From Ooceraea biroi (lineage: Eukaryota > Arthropoda > Insecta > Hymenoptera > Formicidae), in the NCBI RefSeq assembly GCF_003672135.1, contig NC_039506.1, positions 22,972,497 through 23,036,496 of the forward strand: a stretch of 64,000 bases of DNA, given 5' to 3'. Positions 23,401 through 38,899 of the stretch are shown here, piece after piece. Every line of letters starts with the position of its first letter. Within the stretch, counting starts at the first letter, position 1. Position numbers and translations under genes: made by a program. The notes under the pieces were generated by a model. The model searched no databases. It worked only from the letters and a program-made list of their open reading frames with translations, and was not told where the DNA came from.

Positions 23401-24839
23401 TTGGGTTTAATATCGAAGGACCTGGTCGTTCACGTCGAGCGGTATGAACTCTTTCGATACGCGTGCCCCTGGACCTGTCAGTTTGACGTATCGCAGTCAC
23501 AGAAATCCATTATATAGTCAATTACTCCTCGTGATAGGGAATGCACAGATGCTTTCTCTCTTTCTTTCTCCTCACTACCCTCTTTCTCTCTTTCGCATTG
23601 ACACTCTCCAAATGTATTCACGCGCCGAACCGCATCGTATATACAAGTACATAAATTCGTTCTATACGCGCGGAACATGTCGGTCAAGCAGATGTAACTC
23701 GAATCCATCATACGCAATGCTATCTTCGCCGCATCGCGAATGATTATCGCAAAACTGGATTGGAGCTCCAGCAATTTTCTCTGAAGGTACATTATAGGTG
23801 TATTTATTACTGACAGAAAAGAATATGTATTATATCTTTCTAATCTTGATAAAGTGTATATTTATCGAGGAATATATTAATGGAATAAAGATAATGAAAT
23901 AGAAGAAAGATAGAATAAAGATTAAGTAATTCTTATTTAATTCTTCAAAATCTTCTTAAGCATCTTTCTACTTTTCAGAAAGAAAAAGATTTCTTTTGAG
24001 CAACTGCACCATGATTTTAAAGACGACAATTAAAAATTTGAATTACCTATTGTGCTGGAAAACCACGTACATATATATCATTACTATTTTCTTCACGAAT
24101 TATCTGTAATAAAGAAGCCAAGAACAAAATTATGTAAACGAGATAAATCATTATTAATCGAGCTTATGTATGGTATGTTTATTAGGAAATATATCTTTTA
24201 GTATTCAACAAGTTGCATTATAGGTTTTTATTATAGATTAAATTAAAAACTCATGATCCACAATTCATCAGCAAAACGAATCGTTATTACATTTTACTAT
24301 TAAAAGCAAAGAGAACGTTGACGTGCATCACATAAAACTTGTTTAACTCCATGTAATAAATTATTATTTCGGTTCACCCCTTATCTTGTGCTCTTTTATT
24401 TATCATGATATTTCGATGATTGTGTCTCACAAAGAAATTAGATCAACTTTAATAAGATTTGAAAACGAGTGTTACCGTAATATTCATTTTATCATCACAT
24501 CGTTTTCTCGTTCATTATTCCTTTGTACCATTCGTATATATATATTTCATTCCTTTCTCTTTCTCCTGCAAGTCCATTATCTCTAATTCCGTGATACGAA
24601 ATTCTCATGGAAAGACGCGCGTGGCACCACTGAGATTTCAGATGAAAGCGCATTATGCACCACGAATACACATGTATTCCAGCTTTCCACGAGGTACACA
24701 CGGATGCACACTCTCATATTCTGCACATGGCACATAGTACATGGTACGAAGGCATCGGGAAGGAAATGAGGAGCAAGGAACCACACTCAAGAACTCGCGT
24801 CAATAAACAAAGTCTCGTCTAACAACGTGGTCCGGATGA

Positions 24840-25085
24840 CAGATATACAGATCTGAAAGTATAATAGAAGGAAGAGAGAAAGACAGTGAGCGAACGCAAA
24901 AGAGAGGGCAAGCGCTCATATGCGCAAAGAGAGAAATAAAGTGCGGCAAGAACAAAAAGAAATTGTAGAGAAAAAGAGAGAAGGGCAGAAAAGTAGGGAT
25001 AAGAAAGAGACAGGAGGGAGGAGGGAGAAGAGAGAAGGAACGAAAGGCGGGGAGGCAAGAGAAGAGGAGAAAGAGAAGGAGCACG
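24840..25085 (+). repeat. Imperfect polypurine (GA-rich) tract
   Basis: About 245 nt of almost pure A and G with interspersed GAGAG motifs lies on the plus strand. It explains the long Ser/Phe/Leu-rich ORFs on the opposite strand. Confidence 0.75.
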
Positions 25086-26644
25086 AATGCGGTGGCAACG
25101 GCCTGCAGAGGCCCCGAAGGCCGTTCACATGAATACCAGTCTTTCCATTAGTACTCGAATGGAGCGGAGAGTCCTGGTCCAGGTCTCATCTCGATGCATG
25201 ATCGATACTCGCAGATCCAATCTCACCCAGACTCCGCGTCCAACCATCATGCAGGTTGGACCCACCGCGAGATACAATGTACACTCGGAGTACACGCTTA
25301 AATCCCGCGTGTTACTCTCGTTGCGCGTGTCTCAGAGGTGGGACGGTATCCAGTGCGGTAACCATCAGCCGATCCGGCCAGCACTTAAAGGGTCGTTAAA
25401 CGCGAGATTCTGAGATCTCTCTCGATCCTGGCTCTCGGTCTATAAACGAGCTCGTACTCCGGTATCGATCGAGACGTATCGAAAAGACGATCTAAATGGA
25501 CTTTGCTCTTTGTATATACATTGTTACAATACTGCGATCATATACATGCAACGAGAACTCTTCATTCGATCAACACGGTGAACGAATTTTGAGATCAGCA
25601 ATAGAAAGACAACGAGATACATACGGTAAGTATGAATATTTACTGGAGATGTACTCGCGAGATTAAAATGATTCAATACGATAGACGAGTCAATAAACAG
25701 TCTCGTCGTTTCTTTCAATTTACAAAGATGCCTATTTCATGTAAGTTTCATTTTGGCACAAAATTACGTGTCCAGCGTGTAAAATAGGGTTTCAGACAAA
25801 AGATTCAGGTGAATTGTGTAATTAAATTGTAAGCAAAAATATTTCAGCTTCTAGTTCAGACTATTTAAACGCAACAACAAATAAACTGGTAAAACGGTCT
25901 AATTGGTTCGTTCGTCCTCTTTACACAATACATCATCTAAGTTTGCTTTAATATTTTGCTTAGTTTAAAATCAGACTCGGATATATCTTGAGACTCGAAT
26001 AGTCCCAAAAGATCCACACACATTTAACAAAATTAAGGTACAAGTTTAAAATTATAATTAAAGCAATATTAACAGTAAGCAAACGGTAAAATTAAATTTT
26101 CGATAACAATTTGAAATATTTGCAATATATTGGTATTATATCCTGCTTTCTTTATTAATTACGTCTTATTTTAGTTATATAAATAGTATATAATTTTATA
26201 TAAATAAATTGCATTAAAAAAGATTTTAGGATTATATTAAAGAAAGGATGTGGAAAATTCATCAAAATTCTCCTAAAAGTTTCAAATAGATCTTCAAAAA
26301 GATCATTAAAATCTTTTCCGACACACACTTTTGTAACTTGTTTTCATGCGGGTAATGTTAAAGCTTTCTTTCAGAGAGGAAAGGATGCGGTACCAGTGCC
26401 ATACGACGAGATGTCGGAAAATCGTCAAGGATTCGAAAAAGGATACGAAGAAAGGAAAGGATCGATTCCGACGTCCGCTCACACCTTCTTCCTATCCTTT
26501 CCGGCAAGCGTTCAGTCAGGCTTTTCCAAATTGACTTTCGCTCTGACTGTCACTTCTATTCCACTCTTCCTTCACGCGACCCCCGGTTACCAAAGAACGC
26601 TTGGTATGCGCGTCTCGCGCCGATGGAAAAGCCGATGGAACACT

Positions 26645-26668
26645 TCTCTCTCTCTCTCTCTCTCTCTC
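26645..26668. repeat. (TC)12 microsatellite
   Basis: An uninterrupted TC run lies inside a GC-rich island of the giant intron. Confidence 0.9.
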
Positions 26669-27058
26669 CCTCTTTTTCTTGCACTTGGTCGGTCGTTCGG
26701 TCGATCGGTTCCTTATTTCAGAGAGCAACGCCGATTCTCCAAGATGAATCATCGATCCTGCTGCACGTGCAGGATCCTGTGTGCGTGTGCGTGTGTGCGT
26801 GCATACGTATGCGTGGATTTTCGTGCAAATGTACATGCGCGGCGCGTGAACGAGCGGCATACCAAAAGCTCGCACGGATATAGTCGACCAGGATTGTTCT
26901 CGCGCTGCTAGCTGCAGGTCCTTTCAGGGGTTGAAGAAGCGCCATACGGATTTCACCATTGCCGTTCGACCCTCCGACAAATTGGCAATCCGCTGCCATG
27001 AGGAGAGGAAGGGAGAGAAAACCCGCCGAGGGGATCGGTCGGCTTTCGATTCGTTTAA

Positions 27059-27061
<3 letters not shown>

Positions 27062-27091
<30 letters not shown>
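27062..27091. repeat. (TC)15 microsatellite
   Basis: This is an uninterrupted 30-nt TC run. Confidence 0.95.
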
Positions 27092-27096
<5 letters not shown>

Positions 27097-30000
27097 ATCT
27101 TCTCATGCGTTGCGCTGAATATCACTCGGTTAGTAATTATGCGGGTTATTACGAGGTTTTCGTTGCATCGCGTAAGACAAATCGTATTTTACAAAGTAAC
27201 CACTATTTTCATCACGTAGCATGATTATTATGGGTGTTAATTATTCATTTCCATCATTATTAGTAATAGCAGGTAATTAACTTACATAATAATAAAATTA
27301 TTATTATTAATAATAATGTGATTATTAACTATTATCAATAATACTGGTGGTGCAGTATGATACTACTAATTAGCACGATTGGTAATAACATCCACGAATA
27401 AAGGGTTCCTCGTCATCTTTTGCCATGAGCAACGTTCTGTCCTCTCGAAATGGCTAGATAAACGAAGGAAGAGCGGCGCGATCAATCCCATCCAGCTTCA
27501 AAGCGACACCGTCTCACCGACGATTGACGAATTCAATTCCGACAACTTGCGACGATCCGTTCCGCCCGACTGGCGCACTTCCGCACCGACTCTAAAGTTT
27601 TCCAAGGGGTAGCCGCTTGCACGTGAGTTCACGATTGCTTTAACCATCTTCTCTTTCCCTTCCTATCTCTCCGTTCCCCTTCCCTGTCTCTATCTCTCGT
27701 ATCTTGTATCCATTTATCTGTCGTCCTCTCTTCAAGCGCGGTCGATGAAAAGAAGGAAGAAGCAGGACGGAGAGAGAAAGTGCGCGCCGATTGTATTGCG
27801 CCCATGACACTCAGGTCCCGCCTTGTATCCTCTACCCCTCTTTGTCCTCCACCCCTTTCTTTTCCCGCTGTTTTCCCCACGGGCAACGTGGTCACGTACC
27901 GGTTGTCATGGAAACCCGCGCCAATCGAGATGGAAACTCAACTGTGGCACGCTCTACGCTTTCCCTCTCTCTCTCTCACTCCCGACCGTTTCCAAATTAT
28001 CTTTCGCTCCATCATGTTCCTTCTTGCCAGCGGACTCACTCCGACGCGCGTCCTCCCTATTCTCATCCTCCGATTGCCCCACCTGCGAGACCCTTTTCCC
28101 GCAGTCCTCACGCCCTCGCTTCCACAGTCATCCGGTCTCGTTAGTCTAACCCACGTGCGCCGAATCGTAATGGGAAACGTACAGATGCATTAGAAGAGGC
28201 TGCGCCATCCTAATAGATATCTCGCGAGTACCCGGAATGCCGCTTGCTCGTTTTCTCGCTTTTTTTCGCGAAACTTTTTGTCATCTCTCTCGCGATTGCG
28301 GGAATTAAAATTGAGAAATTAGAAGTTAGAAATTAATATTTAGTTTCTATCGCTGTGAGATCTAGATATCTCAGACACATGTGTATATACTTGATACTTT
28401 ATTTAATGTTCTTAATTTCAATTAATTAATTTGACGGAATTGTGACGAATGCGATCGCTTCCCACGCGATTGCGGGCTTGGCTAACTGGAGTAAACGCGA
28501 CGCAAAGTACTCGGATGCATCACGACGCTTCAACGAAGAGCAGATCGATAGAGACGATACGCTTGCGAGGCAAAGAGCGCACGTGCATCATCGTCGGGCG
28601 AGTACCAAGCGTGTACCAGCGACTGTGTCAGGCGCAGTCTGCAGTCTCGCTCACGTATAATACAATTCATCGTAAAAACGCAACGACCAAGTTCCAGGAG
28701 TCCGCGGTCCGCGTTTGGAACCCTCATACGAAATGTCGCGCCGCGACCTCTCGACCTCCTCTCCCTACTGTATTCCATCTGCGATCCCATTAATTCGTCC
28801 TGAATTCGAGATCCGTCAAAAGGAGGACGACATCGTGCGGCCAGATTTATACTGCTGCTGATGCGACGCGCACAGCCTACCTTGCCCGTCCTCGCCTGGG
28901 ATGTGGATGCAGATCGTAGCCCCCGAATTTCGTATTCACTGTGGCCGTCGTCTTTATGATTTTAATTCTTAGAAACCGTTTTTGTACCCGAGTTCGCTGC
29001 ACGTATTCTTGCGAGAGTATCCACGTCTTCCGAATACGACGCAATCATTCATAGCGATCATTCCGCGGCTTGAAACTTAAACCGAAATCGACGAAATGTC
29101 CTTCGATCGTTGCACGACAATGAAACTTTTACGACAAGGCAAGAATGTTTTGTATCCCTCCGTCATCTCGCGAAATAGGCTAAAATACGAAAGACGAGAC
29201 AATTTTATCGACACTTCATTAAATTTCAGATCCATTCTGCTAGCTTATGTTTACATTTTTAGGTTTATCTTTCATTTATCTCTAATCGTTCGTGTTGGCA
29301 TAATAATCAAAGCGTCTCATAGAATATTTGTATTGTGTTTAAAGAGTAAATATAAATCGCGAGCAACGCGATGATAATAAATAAAATACCCAAATTTCTA
29401 ATCGTATATCTAGTTCTAGGCAATAATACTAGAAATCAATATTTACACACAAGACAGCGGCCTACATATATATGTATATAGTTCCCTACGAGGTTTGGAC
29501 AAAGCTTTTATTAATCCTCATGAAAACGGAAGATGTCCACTGGAGATTGACATACGCACGTATAATATCGGGGGTGCACTTGCACGCGTGCTTAGTTCCC
29601 AGAGACTGTCATGCAGCCGTCCGTGGGATCCGGGTCCGACCTAAGTCCATTTGACTTGAATCAGTGTCTATGCATGATTCATAAAAAATTATTCATTCAT
29701 TCATTAAACAATCAACGGGTCTCGAATAATGATTCCAAATTTTTCTCGATTTTTTTAAAAAGTAATCATTTCGTTTCGTAGATTTTGAAAAATTTGAAGA
29801 ATTGAAAAACCTGATGATTATGGAAGATTTGAAATAATTGACAAAATTATAAGGCGCAAAGTTATAAATCGTTTAGAAAAAGACTTTAGTAAAAGTTATT
29901 ATATTATGGATTTCATATATTAATATATCAGAAGTTTCCCCTTTGGCCTAATTTATAAGTAAGCAGCTTGTAACGTCTTTAAATATAAAACCGAGATGTA

Positions 30001-33000
30001 CGCGAGGGTTGTTATATCCGATGGTTATACACATATAAATATTTGTCCAACAATACGAGCTATTCGTCCGATCGAACGTAACCGTAGGTAGAGCACGTTG
30101 ACAAATCGTCATCGAGGTTTCGACCATCTGTCGTAAAATTCTCACCCCTATTGGAGTAAATACCGCTGGATGGATATTGCGGTCGTAGAGAATTGCGCAA
30201 ACGAAGCGCAATCACGTTTCGCTGACATGGCACGTGTCTCAGCACTCGTAAATTGTAAAATAGTGCGAAACGAGTGGTCGTGATTTAAAAATTAAATCTT
30301 AATCGGACGGAATTCAAACCCACGCGCTACGCGCACTTGCGTCCACGCACACATGCACACACTTCAGACTGCATAGTCTGTAGATCCGTTCTCACTCCTT
30401 TCCCGTGTCCTCGACTTCTTCTTCTTGTCGGTTCATTCGCTTGAAATATCTGAGCCAGTTAAAACGCTATCAGTTCTAATAAACGATCATTTGTCTGTTT
30501 GGTTCTCCTGTTGTATCGTTAATACTGAAGAAGCACGACGGAGGTGAGGACGAGAGGGGTGAGATTTTTTAACTTGTACAGTCATCACAGGGGATTACAG
30601 GGGAACGAAAGAAGAATAATGAGAGAAAAAGAAGGAAACACAGAGAGAGAAAGAAGGAAAGAAAAAGAACGAGTGCAGTGATGATTAGCGTGCAGGTCAA
30701 TGTCACTCTCAATAAATAGATAATCTTGCTAGAGTTCGGCGTATTTCTTGGTATGAATCACTAGATGCATCCTTATGTTTGGCTAGCACATAAAGCGATC
30801 GCCCGTTATGGAACAAAAGGTGATTATCGAGAATCGAGATTATGATCAGGAACATTAATGCCTCTTAAACTTGCCATGATCGATTCAGAATTATTGTGTT
30901 ATCTAAAATTTACAGCGAACTTTAATACAATAATTTATGTTTAGAATCATGTGCGTAAATATGTGTGAATAGAATTCATATGCGTGATACATAAAATAAA
31001 AATGTTAACAAATCGCTATCTCAAAGACGTGTGATAAAAAAAACTGAATCATTTTATACAATATAAAGCAGAAAATATAGTATCATTTTAATTCCAGTTC
31101 CTATTGAATTCATCAATTTCAAGAATTGTGTAATTTTCTTGACTAAGATTAAAAAACCCTCATATTTCTTTTAACAAAGAATTACTTTTTATTAGTACAA
31201 AGAATTCACTCTGCCAAACCAGTTGTTGCGTGCAATTATAGATTTGAATTATCGTGGATATTACAATCGAATCCAAGCAATGTATAATTTCCGTCATTAA
31301 AAAATGGATGGTGTCGATTGACATTTGTTAAATTTCGCTCGGCTGCCTGAAAAAAAAACCTTGTGAAATACCTTGCAGAGCAGGAAAAATCATGCATTAT
31401 TTGTCAAAGCGTACGGTGGCGCGCTTTCGAAAAAGTCGATAGTAATCCACCCGTGAGGTCATAAAACGCGGGAAAAATTCCCCACGATGCGCAGGAAGAA
31501 AAAGAAGCGCGGTCGGGGGTGATTAATCCCGTGGAAACGGCTCGCCACGCTGCACGACTCATGTGACCGATGGCGCGCGTACCAGAATAATCCACCTCCA
31601 TTCAATCATTCGGCTCGTGGGATTAATTCCGTGGGATTAGCATTAATTTTGGTCCGCACGCGAGGTCAGTCGACCGTCTCCGAGGTCCGCCGGAGAAGGT
31701 GGATGATCAGAGTCGGCTAGAGATTTTCTGAATGGTCAACGTGACACCGAAGGGCAAATTTCGAAGGGAGATCGTCCTCGCTTAGGCATCATTAATAAAT
31801 AGGCCTTATTTCAGAACGCGTCGACACTGAATATAACCTAACAAATGCAAAAAATTTAATCAATCCATCTTGTTCGATATTCCCTCGAAGAACAAAGCGC
31901 ATTAAAAAATATATCTTTACGTTTAAATGTTCAATAAAACAATATTCAGTAAAAAAATTAATGCTATTTTTTTAAGTTTTTTTATTTTATTTATTTCGTT
32001 ACACGGATCACTGATAGGACTAAGCTTAAGGATAAAAAGAATAAGTCATCACAATAATAATGACTAATCTAAAGTACTTATACAAGTAAAAATATGATGG
32101 ACAAATTTTGACTCGTACTCTATGCGATTGTCGGAAGCGTCAGTATTGCGAGGATTAATAATTGCAACTTTTGATAAATAATATCTGGAGTGAATTATAT
32201 CTCTGCTGCGGCTACAACTGGCACCACTTTGCGCACCAATACCGCGAGTACACGTACCAAACTACAGTACAGCTTTTTGCGTTGCGGCGTTGTTAAAGTC
32301 GCTCGAGCTTGTTTGTTGACGCCGCTTTTTAGTTAACGTCGAAGTCGAGTTAACACTCGATCCCGTTCCACGCAAGCGTATGAAGAAATTTACGAGACGA
32401 GCTCCTGTAGGTTCTCGCGATCTGCTTTGCGCGGCTCAGGCTAAACCGCCATCGGTCGCCGTGGATGAGGACCGCCGGTACCACGCCGAAGGCAAATAAT
32501 TGGATTGGCTTCCGTGTAATTAGTACACGAGATTTAACGAACGCGCAAAACGCGCTCCGAGAAGTCATACTTTACTTCACTCAAAGTTTATCACGCGCGT
32601 TGTACGTCGCATCGCCTCTTCTCTCTTTGTACTTTGGTCGGTTCTTCCTAATTACCGTCATGTCGAACAGCCATTTCCTCTTTTTCGTGCGACGAGCAAC
32701 GGGAAATTTGTGGACGAGGGTGCTTGAATTCAGCCGCCCGTATTCGGAACTATCGCGATTAATTTTTAATAAATAGGCCGGAGGGATTGCTAGGTACAAG
32801 AAAGTTACGCGTAAACGAGAACCGTGCTCGTCGGATTCTTAATAATTAATCCAGGAACGCTTAACGACCATTTTGCGAAGAAACTCGGCTTTACGACTCG
32901 CGCGTTAATTCACCCGAATGGCTTTATATTGCACAATGAGCGAACGAGGGTAAGTTTTCTTAATCCATCTGACAAGTAGCTAACGAGAGAAGTAAACCGG

Positions 33001-35559
33001 ATGAAAATAAATTCGCATCTTTTATGACGCGGCTCGTGTACGCTTGATATGAAATTTCATCATCTTTGCTCTACATTTTATCGAACCACATTCAAAGCAG
33101 ATTTGTCTTGCTTAATACATGACAACATAATCTTAATTCTTCATAATGAGGATTACTCGCATGCATATAATTTGAAATTTTCACTAAGTAAATATTGAAT
33201 GAACCTGTTACACTCTGTTTAAAATACAGATACGCAAATATTTCATAAATAATATTATACAATTCGAAATTTTCTTATTGCGGAATATAATAAAAATGGA
33301 TGATTATAAAAGGAAATATCTTTTCAAAAAGTCAAAAGTTTTCAAAAAGAAGCTTTCAAAAATTTATTATGATTTAAGACAAGATAAAGTCATCCACAAA
33401 TTTGGAAGTTTTGCTGTCTCTAAAATAATGAACGTTTTTGAATTGTTTGAGATTGTCTTCGGAAATCACGGTCGAAAAAACAGTCTGAAGAATCCGTGAT
33501 TGTTAATATTGCGATGTTTCGTGCAAACTGCGCTTTGAGTAGTGTAATTAAGGGGCGTGGACGATTCGTTTCCACGTTGCGGAGGTTCGATGAGGAATCT
33601 GTAATCGATACTTTCCGCGGACGCGAGGTTCGCCTGCATGCAAAAGAGGTTCCTTGATTATACGGGGTGGTCCCAGTGCGCGCGACCCCGGTGACACTTT
33701 ACGAGGCGGTGCTTGGCATTTTGCAATTCGAGAACTCGTCGACGCGTTTCCGTGAGAAGAAGTTTTACTATTTCCCGTGCGTTATTCGCGCTCGCGCGCA
33801 GGCGCTCAATATTCTCGTCGTTAAACGAGAGGCAATCGCTTTAAATCCCAAAGATATATCTTTCGTTTACGTTATGCATGCATCGCACGTCTGACGTTCC
33901 AGATCCATAAATAAGGTAATCTGAATACGCAAAACTTTAGTAACGATAATGATACATAGAATGAAAGTAGATCTTATAAAATTATTAGAAAGATTTAACA
34001 CTTCCTCGATAGTTCTGAGGCGATCCTAAAGCTGCAAAATTCCATTCGAATTAAAAGCAGGATAAAAAGTAAACAATTTCTCTCTGTATACCGCATGCTT
34101 TGAATTAATTGTAAGTTAAAATTGCAATAAACACATCTATTAAAAGTACATATACAAAATATAAAGTAGGCATTTTTAAGACAAAGATTTAAAAAGTACA
34201 TTAACTAAAATGAGGATAAACCTTAATATTAAAACATGATACTATGTTTGCCGTGTGCGTATTGAAATAAATTTAATGCAAAAGTGCTACTTATTATGCT
34301 AATTATGGATGTGACTTTTTTTCATTGAAAAGAGCACGGTATCATTCGATATTAACGATGATTCCATCAATGAAATATCTCTTTATTTGTGAATCGTTTC
34401 TATAGGTGATTCATCAAAGATTGGCACGCAGGACAATCATTGTGGATCGTATGATCGATAACGACATTCTTCGCTATCGTTCGTGCAATAACAACACAAA
34501 TGATAAACATCGAATGACGTTTAGTTAGAAGAACTCGAGCTGGTGAAACGGAAATCTGATAGCGGAAATCCGATGGATTATCGAGCGTCTTTCGATTGGC
34601 GAAACGCGTCACCGAGCGTTCACCAAGATGCAAGGTTTATATGATCCACAAACGACAAATATCCTCGAATTTCCATTCGGAAGGGAAGGAGACTGATAAG
34701 TTTCCAAGTGGCAAATGACAGAGGAGAAGCCTGCCGTCTAATCATGCTCAGACGTAAACGAGCGATGGAAAAAAAGCGATTATGCGGAACGCTCAGGAAT
34801 CTGACGATGGACGGCGCGGGCGTCGCCGATAAGGCGGTCTTAAATAATCAATTCCCGCGTGCACTTAATCTTCCAGTGAATCGTGCCACCGGCGAAATAA
34901 AGATGTTTTTTTAAATACTCGACGACGGGTCAATGTCGCGTGGGGCGCGGTCGATGGGTCCCCGTAACGAGGAGCGCGAGAACCGAGAGGGAGAATAAAT
35001 CAGGTGCTTATCTGACTAATAAATATTTAGCTAATAGTCAGTCAGCCTGTTCCAGATATGGCCCGAAAGTAACCTGATATTTATTATCGTCGTCACAACG
35101 TCGTAAAATGTTTGCAGCTGCGCTAGGTGCCCTCCTCTGTCGATATGCTTACATACGTGTCCCTTCTTCCTATCATCAATTCCATAACATCCAGTTGTCT
35201 ACAGGACATTAAGATAGAGATGTATGTATCAATTGTCGTAGCGCAGTCTGAAAATGTTACACTCGGCGAAATTACCAGAAATTACAAATGATATTACTGA
35301 GAAACGTTATTCTCGTGAGAACCCAAGAAAAATTGCATTATGCGTGCATTACGTACTCGTTAACGACGATTATGTTCTCGCGGGCGTCGTGTCGCGTTCC
35401 GAGAAGGTGATTTCTCAGGGACGCGGATCCCCGAAGGAGACGCGGTTACCAGAGTCACATATCACTACGTGACGTCCTTAGAATTTCGCATTCGAGGAGC
35501 GCATTTAGATGCAGATACGGGCGTGGTTAAGGAACCGGAGCCACAGTGCGAAACAGAGT

Positions 35560-35720
35560 AAGTGAGAGAGAGAGAGATGCAGAAAGAGAAACTGCAAAGA
35601 GGAAGAGGATGAAACCCGTGGCTTAAGAGGTGGTATAAGAAGAGAGATAAAACAAGGACGAGGGAGTGTGAGCTACCGGAGAAAGAAAGGATGAGAAGGA
35701 GTGAAAGATGAGGATAGATG
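35560..35720 (+). repeat. GA-rich polypurine tract
   Basis: GAGAGAGAGA and AAGAGAAACTG-like purine blocks with AAGATGAGG repeats run for about 160 nt. No coding signal is seen. Confidence 0.6.
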
Positions 35721-36207
35721 AAGATGAAGGAAGTAGAAGATGAAACGATCTGATAGAGGCCGGAGTGCCACGTGCGAACCGAGACGAGCAAGCGAGCAGG
35801 TCTCTTCGCTGGAACTGCGAATCAGCCACGTTTCATCAGCTGCAACGTGAACTTGACTGCCACTAGTTCTCAACAGTAGCGAGACAGCGAACGAGTATCT
35901 TTTTTACACGCTTGTTGTTTTCGAATGCTTAGAGCTCAGATTATCAATGCGTTATGAAAACTTATGACAGGATTGCATCGCACGCCTTCGTTCGTCGTTT
36001 TCTCACCCAATCGTCACGATTAATTCATGCGTAATCGCGAGCATTCACGCGACGATACGTATTCAATTCGACAAGCCTGACTCACAATTTAAAATGATAT
36101 TTTAGACAGAGTTTGATATCGAAACAAAATAGATTTTTCTCGATAAATGAGTCGATTATATATCATCCAGTGTCGACACTCGACGGTAATATACAGTATA
36201 TACATAT

Positions 36208-36272
36208 AACTATCAAGTTATTATATAGACGGTATATAATAACTCGATAGTTTTCGAGTTATTATATAATCG
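36208..36272. repeat. Hairpin-forming inverted repeat plus a third copy
   Basis: The 20-bp arm at 36208-36227 (AACTATCAAGTTATTATATA) is the reverse complement, with one mismatch, of 36233-36252, with a 5-nt spacer. A further copy of CGAGTTATTATATAATCG follows at 36255-36272. It would form a strong stem-loop in the Eph pre-mRNA or single-stranded DNA. Confidence 0.8.
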
Positions 36273-38861
36273 ATTGGAAACCTAAGGACCATCAGAATTA
36301 AGCCTAGAATTAAGTCTATCGACCCTTCTTATCTTCTTGGAGATAAATTTCCTGGCGCACCTATTCGAGACTTATTACCATGAACTTTTCTCCCGATGTC
36401 CTCGAACATCTTACGATAATACTTGTACACGCCCTCGGATTGTGTACCGATCGTTCAATAATTTACTTTTAACGAGACATTGAGCATAAAAATACACGCA
36501 GAATAGTATTTCCCAAAAATTGTCTCATCATTGTTTATTACACTTTCTAAACGTCTAGTTCTCCATTTCTATCTCTTTTTCCTCCTTTACAATCGATCGT
36601 ATTAGGAAATGTGCTCGACTCACAGTAGGACAACGATAAATTTTTTTGGATAAAAAGAACGGCAAGATCTTTTAACAGAGAACCGCCAGCATTCGCCTTC
36701 GACTGATGTTCTTCTCGTAGAAGGAAGGGACCGTTACTCTCAATGGACCAATGGCCTCTGTGTTTCTCGCCTTCCCATTAAATGCGCGCGCGTCCCATCT
36801 CGTTTCCCTATTCATAGAATAAATTCGACGAAACGCGAGACGAAAATCTATCCGATTTCAAAGTTGTTATTGGAAGAAATTCGACTCGACAATTGACCTC
36901 TCTCTACGGAAATATCCAAGATATCGAAATGCATCGCACTCGCCACGGAAATAACTAGATAGATGTTTTTTTTTTCATCGTGTCATGATCGCACAAACCG
37001 ATCGACTTATATCAAATTTCTACAAAGTGCAAAAGTCGATATTCCTAAAAGACGAACGGAACTTTATTTTGACGAGGTCATGATCACAAGTTACGACTTC
37101 TTTAACATGAAAATTAGCTCCAAGTAAAGCGGGAAAAGCGAAATCAAAGACAATCTCAGTTGTCAGTTTCGTTTAAGTTGGAATTTCAGTGGAAAACATT
37201 CTTTGAGATATATTTCCTCTTTATTTTTCTCGCAATCTTGGTTATCAATATTTCGACGGAGCAGTTTGACAAGTTGCTAATTGTTTAAAAATAAAACTGG
37301 ATATTATCTCATAAAATATAGAAAAGGAAAGTTCCAAAAGGAAAGGTTAGTGAGAGGAGATAGTATCGGTCATAATCGGTTAAGCAAAAATATTCACATG
37401 AACGTGTCCTAAGCCCGAATAGTTTCCGAAATAGAGCTATTTAAATTTACAGTTGCAAAATGACTAATAAGAAAGAGATGCTACTATTTATTGTTCAAAA
37501 CTAACATATTTTTACAGTTTATGATAAATTTAAAAAATTCCACCATTAAAATCAATGCATTTTTTTTCCATATAAATACTTTTTTCTTAAAATGACCAAT
37601 ACCATCACCTCCCAGAATATTGACCTTTCCTCCTCGATTTAGCGAGACAAAACACAGTCGTAATTAATTCCACATTTCTCTATGTCTTTCATCGAAAGTT
37701 ATTAATAGTTGAGGACATCGAAATGTAATACAATAAGTACAAAATATGTAATACAGCAATAGAGAATGTACCTTTGCCCTTTGGTACTTTATGTGCGAAT
37801 TTGGATCCTTTATCGCTAACGCCGGATCAAAGTATTTTTTCGATAAACACGTATTCACCCTGCTTTCCCTTGGCCAGCTTGTTTAAATACCCAAGCTAAT
37901 TCTGTTTGGCGTTGTATATTAATAAGAACCCTTTGTCCTAACAGCTCTTGAGCGTAGGTACCTATCATGCTCGAGATACTAACGCCGGCTAAAGATAAGG
38001 GGTTAAAACAAACTAACCACACTTGTAATGTAATTTATGCAATTTTGTACGCAATTGAGATTCAAATAAGTTCTTGTGTAAAGAGTTTTTAGAAACCTAA
38101 GAAAGAATTATGAAGCAGCTAAAGGCGCACATTCGTTAAAATCAAGATTTTAATTGGGAATTAATTCTAATTTAATTGGGAATAATTTCTCTCTCTCTCA
38201 CACGTTTTTTTCCCATTCGCTACGTGCGAAAGTATCATCTTTCCGTTTATTAATACGACGAGCTTTAGATAAATGATATTCAGCTAATTGGAGTCGGAGC
38301 TTCCAAGCTAAATTATTCATCCGCAAAGACAAATTTCCTGTCTTGTATGATCGAAGCTAATGGTGTGCGTGAGAGGCGCGCTAATCCTCGTCTAAGAAAA
38401 CCTGATTAGGTCGTGATGCACAAGGGTGAGAAACACTCTCTTTTTTATCGATCTTGCTTTCGGTTGGCGCGACTACCCTTAGAAAGAGCGACCTCGTCCA
38501 AGAAAGCGGATCACGTTGGACCGGTCTAAGAGGATTTCCCGCTTGGGCCTGGTACTTCGATGCATTCTTCGTACCGCGAGAAAAGCTACATGAAACGTGA
38601 ATTCCTCGACTGAGGAGTGTCATCGACTGCATCACCTACGAGCGTCAGGCAATGGACAAATCTTGTCGTCGGTCTGATCGATCTAACGCGGAAATCTTGT
38701 CAGGATTAGTCAAGAAACATTGTCTATGGTCGATAAGCCGTGTATCAAAGTGTAACATTTGAAACATCAAACTTTTCTCATATTAGATTGACCAGAAAAT
38801 TCATGCCATGGAAAATTCTTTCAGCAAAATTCAAACGCAAAGCTTAATATTAAAAATTAAT

Positions 38862-38862
<1 letters not shown>

Positions 38863-38899
<37 letters not shown>
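38863..38899. repeat. (AG)n microsatellite with one interruption
   Basis: AG repeats run for 37 nt with one AAAG break. Confidence 0.9.

Noticed and set aside
30302..30320. ATTCAAACCCACGC as a possible tRNA T-arm
   Set aside because: No acceptor stem, anticodon arm or B-box partner could be assembled around it.
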